A stretch of 64,000 nucleotides of DNA, taken from contig NZ_FOND01000006.1 of assembly GCF_900112815.1 (NCBI RefSeq), positions 174,906 through 238,905 on the forward strand, written 5' to 3'. Below, piece by piece: positions 60,378 to 64,000 of this stretch. Position numbers and translations under genes: made by a program. The number at the start of each line of letters is the position of its first letter. Position 1 is the stretch's first letter. The stretch is from Blastococcus tunisiensis. Lineage in GTDB: Bacteria > Actinomycetota > Actinomycetes > Mycobacteriales > Geodermatophilaceae. A model generated the notes under the pieces. The model was not told where the DNA came from. It made no database searches and was given only the letters and a program-made list of their open reading frames with translations.

Positions 60378-61646
60378 ATGACCGTGGGAACGAACTGGGC
60401 CGGCAACCACGTGTACCGGGCCGAACGGCTGCACCGGCCGACGTCCCTGGAGCAGGTGCAGGAGATCGTGTCGGCGGCGGAGCGCATCCGCGTCCTGGGC
60501 TCGCGGCACTCCTTCACCGACATCGCCGACTCCACCGAGCTGCTGTCGCTCGAGGCGGTGCAGAGCGCGGCCACCCCGCTCGCCGGGATCGAGGTCGACG
60601 CCGCGCACGGGACCGTCACCCTCGGCGGCGGCGTCCGCTACGGCGAGCTGGCCGACGTGCTCCGCGACGAGGGCGTGGCGCTGCACAATCTCGCCTCGCT
60701 CCCGCACATCTCCGTGGCGGGCGCCGTGGCGACGGCGACCCACGGCTCCGGCGTCGCCAACGGCAACCTGGCCACGGCCGTCGCGGCCCTGGAGATGGTG
60801 ACGTCGGACGGGGAGATCGTCCGCGCGTCCCGCGGGGACGCGGACTTCGAGGGGATGGTCGTCGGCCTCGGCGCCCTCGGCGCGGTCACCCGGCTGACGC
60901 TCGACGTCGAGCCCGCGTACGAGGTGGAGCAGCGGGTGTACGAGCACCTGGCCTGGGACTCCCTCTCCGCGAACCTCGACGCGATCACCGCCGGCGGGTA
61001 CAGCGTCAGCCTGTTCACCCTCTGGGGCGAGGACGTCGACCTGGTCTGGGTCAAGTCCCGGACCGGGCAGGGGGCGCCCCCCGAGGGAGACCTGTTCGGC
61101 GCCACGCCCGCCGCCGTGGACCGCAATCCCGTCATCGGTCTGGACCCGACACCGTGCAACCCGCAGCTCGGCCGGCCGGGCCTGTGGTCGGACCGGCTGC
61201 CGCACTTCCGCATGGGGTTCACGCCGAGCGCGGGCGACGAGCTGCAGTCGGAGTACCTGGTCGGCTCCGGAGACGCGGTGGCCGCGCTGGAGGCGGTGCG
61301 CTCGCTCGCGGGGCGGATCCGGCCCCTCCTGCTGACCTGCGAGATCCGGACGATCGCCGCCGACCGGCTGTGGATGAGCACGGCGTACGACCGGGCGAGC
61401 GTGGCCCTGCACTTCACCTGGAAGCCGGAGCCGGACGCGGTCGCCGGCGTCCTCGTCGCCCTCGAGGAGGCCCTGGCACCCTTCGGGGCGCGGCCGCACT
61501 GGGGCAAGGTGTTCCGCGCGGACGCGGGCACCATCGCCCCGCTGTACCCCCGGCATGCGGACTTCCTCCGGCTCGCCGCCCGGCTCGACCCGCGGGGTGC
61601 GTTCGGCAACGCCTGGTTCGAGCGGAACGTCGTGGGCCTCCGGTGA
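60378..61646 (+). CDS. Alditol oxidase-like FAD-dependent oxidase
   Basis: A 422-aa VAO/PCMH-family flavoprotein close to Streptomyces alditol oxidase (AldO, ~418 aa), which oxidises xylitol/sorbitol with O2 to give the aldose and H2O2. GSRHSFTDIADS holds the His expected to bind FAD covalently. ASLPHISVAGAVATATHGSG is the PP-loop, and HWGKVFRADAGTIAPLYPR the C-terminal active-site segment. ATG at 60378, 3 bp after the selO stop, so probably cotranscribed with selO. Confidence 0.88.
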   Translation: MTVGTNWAGNHVYRAERLHRPTSLEQVQEIVSAAERIRVLGSRHSFTDIADSTELLSLEAVQSAATPLAGIEVDAAHGTVTLGGGVRYGELADVLRDEGVALHNLASLPHISVAGAVATATHGSGVANGNLATAVAALEMVTSDGEIVRASRGDADFEGMVVGLGALGAVTRLTLDVEPAYEVEQRVYEHLAWDSLSANLDAITAGGYSVSLFTLWGEDVDLVWVKSRTGQGAPPEGDLFGATPAAVDRNPVIGLDPTPCNPQLGRPGLWSDRLPHFRMGFTPSAGDELQSEYLVGSGDAVAALEAVRSLAGRIRPLLLTCEIRTIAADRLWMSTAYDRASVALHFTWKPEPDAVAGVLVALEEALAPFGARPHWGKVFRADAGTIAPLYPRHADFLRLAARLDPRGAFGNAWFERNVVGLR

Positions 61647-61673
61647 CGCGGGCCAGCTCCCGGGGCGGCCTGC

Positions 61674-63326
61674 TCACCCGGCGTCCGCCCAGGAGCTGAC
61701 CACCGCCACGTCGAGCGGGAAGTCGATGGGGAAGGCCCCGAAGAGCAGCCGGCCGGCCTCGGCCGCCGCGGCGCGCACCTCCTCGTCCACCGCGCCGGCC
61801 AGGTGTTCGGGGGTGTGCACCACCACCTCGTCGTGCAGGAAGAACACCAGGTGCGGGCGCTGCTCCAGCGGGCCCGTCCCGCCCAGCCGCCAGAGCCGGT
61901 TGCGCAGATCGGCCAGCCAGCACAGCGCCCACTCCGCACCGGTGCCCTGCACCACGAAGTTCCGGGTGAACCGGCCCCAGGCACGACGCCTCCGGTCGCG
62001 GTCCTCGGGCGACCCGGATGGGGTTCCCGGCTCCCCCGGCCCCTCCGGGTCACCGCCGCCCCCGCCCGGTGACGGCGAGCCCCGGCCGAGCAGGGTGCGC
62101 ACCACCTCGCCGCGCTCACCGGCGCGGGCCGCCTCCTCGACCAGCCCGATGGCCCGGGGATAGCGGCGGGCCAGCCGGGGCATCATGCGCCCGCTCTCCC
62201 CCCGGGTGCCGCCGTACATCGCACCGAGGATGCCGAGCTTGGCCTCGGCCCGGGTGGCCACCGCCCCGCCGGTGACCATGCCCTGGTAGAGATCCCGCGA
62301 CCGCGCCGCCTCCGCCATGGCGGCGTCCCCGCTCATGCCTGCGAGGACCCGGGGCTCGAGCTGGGCGACGTCGGCGACGACGAACCGCCAGCCCTCGTCC
62401 GCGACCGCCGCGGGCCGCACCTGCGCCGGGACGGAGAGGGCTCCCCCGCCGGTGGCCGCCCAGCGACCGGTCACGACGCCGCCGGGGAGGAAGACCGACC
62501 GGAACCGGCAGTCGCGGACCCAGGTGTCCAGCCAGTTCCAGCCGTTGGCCTGCAGCAGCCGGGACAGCTTCCGGTACTCCAGCAGCGGCGGGATGCCCGG
62601 GTGGTCGAGCTCCTGCAGCGTCCACGAGCGGGTGTCGGTCACCGGCAGCCCGGCGGCCCGGAGAGCCCGCAGCAGCTCGCCGGGCGAGTCCGGGTTGAGC
62701 GTGGGCGCGCGCAGGGCACCCCGGATCTGCGGCAGCAGCCGCTCGAGGGCCGCCGGCCGGTGCCCCGCCGGCGGGCGTGGACCCAGCAGCCCGGTCAGCA
62801 GACCGGCGTGCACGTCGGCCCGCCACGGCAGCCCCGCGTGCGTCATCTCCGCTGCCACCAGCGCACCCGAGGACTCGGCGGCCAGCAGCAGTCCGAGCCG
62901 CCCGGGGTCCGTCGCCGCCGTCATGGCCGCCCGCTGGCGGGCGTGCTCGGCCACCGGGTCGAGCCGGTCGGCCGGATCGTCCAGGGGGAACAGCGCCGCG
63001 TCGGGGGTGGTCACCGGGGCGAGTGCGTCCCACCCCGGGGTGTCGCCGCCGACGAGCAGGTCCTGGTCCACGAAGGGCGACCGACGGAGGACGGCGTGGG
63101 CCAGCCTCAGGTCCCAGCAGCGCTCCACCCGGACGCCGGACGCCAGCAGCGCCGGGTACCAGCGGGTGGTGTCGTCCCACACCCAGCGCACCGCGGTCCG
63201 CTCCCGCCCGCGGACGAAGGCGGGGAGCTCCTCCGCCGGCACCCGGGTAGCTCCGGTGGCACCACCCGCGTCCTCCCGTGCCTCCACCGCCCCACCACCA
63301 CGGCGGACGAGGAGAACCCGGTGCAC
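61674..63326 (-). CDS. PolA-like bifunctional 3'-5' exonuclease/DNA polymerase
   Basis: A 550-aa family-A polymerase-like protein of the actinobacterial short type (no 5' nuclease). The N-terminal exonuclease-like half is degenerate. The palm has motif A DVAQLEPRVLAGMSGD, motif B RAEAKLGILGAMYGG and motif C VFFLHDEVVVHTP. Between B and C is a glycine/proline-rich insertion (GSPSPGGGGGDPEGPGEPG) not usual in PolA. GTG at 63326: a GAGACT hexamer (minus, 63338-63333) lies six bases upstream, suggesting a leaderless start. Role in repair is inferred from relatives. Confidence 0.9.
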   Translation of the reverse strand: MHRVLLVRRGGGAVEAREDAGGATGATRVPAEELPAFVRGRERTAVRWVWDDTTRWYPALLASGVRVERCWDLRLAHAVLRRSPFVDQDLLVGGDTPGWDALAPVTTPDAALFPLDDPADRLDPVAEHARQRAAMTAATDPGRLGLLLAAESSGALVAAEMTHAGLPWRADVHAGLLTGLLGPRPPAGHRPAALERLLPQIRGALRAPTLNPDSPGELLRALRAAGLPVTDTRSWTLQELDHPGIPPLLEYRKLSRLLQANGWNWLDTWVRDCRFRSVFLPGGVVTGRWAATGGGALSVPAQVRPAAVADEGWRFVVADVAQLEPRVLAGMSGDAAMAEAARSRDLYQGMVTGGAVATRAEAKLGILGAMYGGTRGESGRMMPRLARRYPRAIGLVEEAARAGERGEVVRTLLGRGSPSPGGGGGDPEGPGEPGTPSGSPEDRDRRRRAWGRFTRNFVVQGTGAEWALCWLADLRNRLWRLGGTGPLEQRPHLVFFLHDEVVVHTPEHLAGAVDEEVRAAAAEAGRLLFGAFPIDFPLDVAVVSSWADAG

Positions 63327-63380
63327 CCCCGCAGTCTCACCCGGGCGACCGACAGGTCTGCGCCGGCCCCGGCCGCGGGC

Positions 63381-63386
63381 GACACT
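63381..63386 (+). promoter_or_regulatory. -10 of a leaderless STAS-like transcript
   Basis: GACACT, six bases, then GTG 63393. It supports the short start of the downstream gene. Confidence 0.4.
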
Positions 63387-63392
63387 GTCCGG

Positions 63393-63698
63393 GTGAGCGC
63401 CGCCCCGCCCCGGACGACGACCGCCTCCGGGATCGTGCGGCTGCTCAACACCGCCGGCGGCCGGGTGCTGGTCCTGGCCGGCGCGGTCGACGGCCCGGTG
63501 GTCGAGGAGTTCCTGCGCCGCTACGGCCGGGAGCCGGCCCGGATCGACGGCATCGACGCCGGCTCGGTGACCGCGTTCTCCGGTGCCGCCCTCGAGCTCC
63601 TGCGCGACCACCTCGACGCCGCGGCGCTGGCCGGCCGGCGCGTGCGGGTGCTGGGCTCCCCGCAGGTGGAGCTGCTCCGGGCCGCCGCGGCCGGCTGA
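63393..63698 (+). CDS. STAS-like small protein
   Basis: A 101-aa protein with an anti-sigma-factor-antagonist-like fold: VRLLNTAGGRVLVLAGAVDGPVV, a middle IDGIDAGSVTAFSGAALELLRDHL, then RRVRVLGSPQVELLRAAA. The usual phospho-Ser position is in the VTAFSG segment. Start GTG 63393 fits a leaderless promoter; GTG 63321 has a good GAGGAG but would overlap the divergent polymerase start. Family call is by pattern only. Confidence 0.65.
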   Translation: MSAAPPRTTTASGIVRLLNTAGGRVLVLAGAVDGPVVEEFLRRYGREPARIDGIDAGSVTAFSGAALELLRDHLDAAALAGRRVRVLGSPQVELLRAAAAG

Positions 63699-64000
63699 TC
63701 AGACGGTATGACCCGACCGATCCCGTGGGGAGCGGTTGCGGGTCGGGGCCTTCCACACCAGAAACGTGGGTTACCGGGGAGGAGCCCCTGCCCGGCCTAT
63801 CCGACATGTGTGGGAGGCCCCGATGGGTGTGGAGCGTACGAGCGTCGGGCTGGACGTGCACGCACGATCGGTGTCCGCGGCGGCGATCGACGGCGTCACG
63901 GGCGAGTTGATCAAGAAGCGGCTGGTACCCACGACCGACACCGTGATCGAGTGGGTGCGTGGCCTGCCGGGTCCGGCGGCGGTCACCTACGAGGCCGGGC
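63699..64000 (+). mobile_element. Left part of an IS110-family insertion sequence
   Basis: The STAS-like gene is followed by a 124-bp non-coding stretch of visibly lower GC and then an IS110-type transposase gene. IS110 elements lack long terminal inverted repeats, so the exact left end cannot be placed. The element runs beyond the window. Confidence 0.6.
63823..64000 (+). CDS. IS110-family transposase, N-terminal part
   Basis: The first 59 residues of a DEDD transposase: VGLDVHARSVSAAAIDGVTGEL holds the first catalytic Asp, and AAVTYEAG the next conserved Glu region, both typical of IS110/IS1111. ATG at 63823; no strong ribosome-binding site. Codons such as TTG and GTA and lower GC differ from the neighbours, agreeing with a mobile origin. 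Truncated by the window edge. Confidence 0.92.
   Translation, partial: MGVERTSVGLDVHARSVSAAAIDGVTGELIKKRLVPTTDTVIEWVRGLPGPAAVTYEAG

Overview
The window is very GC-rich (low-to-mid 70s % by eye), with GTG starts, short operons coupled by GTGA/ATGA overlaps, and TANNNT-like -10 boxes close to start codons. Gene content and style point to a high-GC actinobacterium, most likely Geodermatophilaceae (Blastococcus, Geodermatophilus or Modestobacter type). The family assignment is inference; no rRNA or tRNA gene is present to confirm it.

From about 0.7 to 56 kb the window reads as a dormancy/hypoxia stress island equivalent to the mycobacterial DosR (DevR) regulon or the Streptomyces OsdR region. 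At its centre are a DevS/DosT-type GAF-GAF histidine kinase (32059-33783, +) and a DevR/DosR-type response regulator (33800-34474, -), arranged convergently. Around them are five tandem-domain universal stress proteins, two Acg-type nitroreductases, an Hsp20, a CBS-BON protein, a PPOX-fold flavin protein, flavodoxin-like proteins (two intact, one truncated), three cation P-type ATPases, two zinc alcohol dehydrogenases, two wax-ester/triacylglycerol synthases, an acyl-CoA synthetase, a GNAT-fused acyl-CoA ligase, PEP synthase, a class I aldolase, a GH65 sugar phosphorylase/hydrolase and several small membrane proteins.

The strongest observation is regulatory. Most of these promoters carry a palindrome of the form GGGAC-N4-GTCCC, the core of the mycobacterial DosR box. 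Its centre lies either about 31 bp or about 53 bp from the first base of an NANNNT -10 hexamer, and several promoters have two boxes about 22 bp apart. This spacing recurs across some twenty promoters, including the regulator's own. It implies that oxygen/NO/CO sensing controls storage-lipid synthesis, redox flavoproteins, ion pumps, gluconeogenic enzymes and chaperones as one programme.

Layout: 1-473 end of a carboxylesterase; 0.9-7.3 kb flavodoxin, aldolase/SDR, AMIN-like lipoprotein, USP, Hsp20, GyrI-like; 7.3-17.1 kb CtpE-like ATPase coupled to a membrane kinase-like protein, USP, then a PAP2/kinase-like/flippase-like fusion operon; 17.2-24.8 kb polysaccharide deacetylase, WS/DGAT, ATPase, USP-ADH; 24.9-31.9 kb DUF4389, nitroreductase, SRPBCC pseudogene, USPs, CBS, PPOX; 32-39 kb two-component system, flavodoxin, nitroreductase, ATPase; 39-49.6 kb acyl-CoA ligase, fadD-WS/DGAT-cyclase-like operon, ADH, GH65; 49.8-56.7 kb hydrolase, PEP synthase and membrane proteins; 56.7-63.7 kb ordinary metabolic genes (MetE-like, SelO, alditol oxidase, PolA-like), several with leaderless-type promoters and no boxes; an IS110-family transposase starts at the right edge.

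Limits: all family calls come from reading motifs by eye. Starts are chosen from ribosome-binding sites, overlaps or -10 spacing. Box scores and distances were counted by hand.
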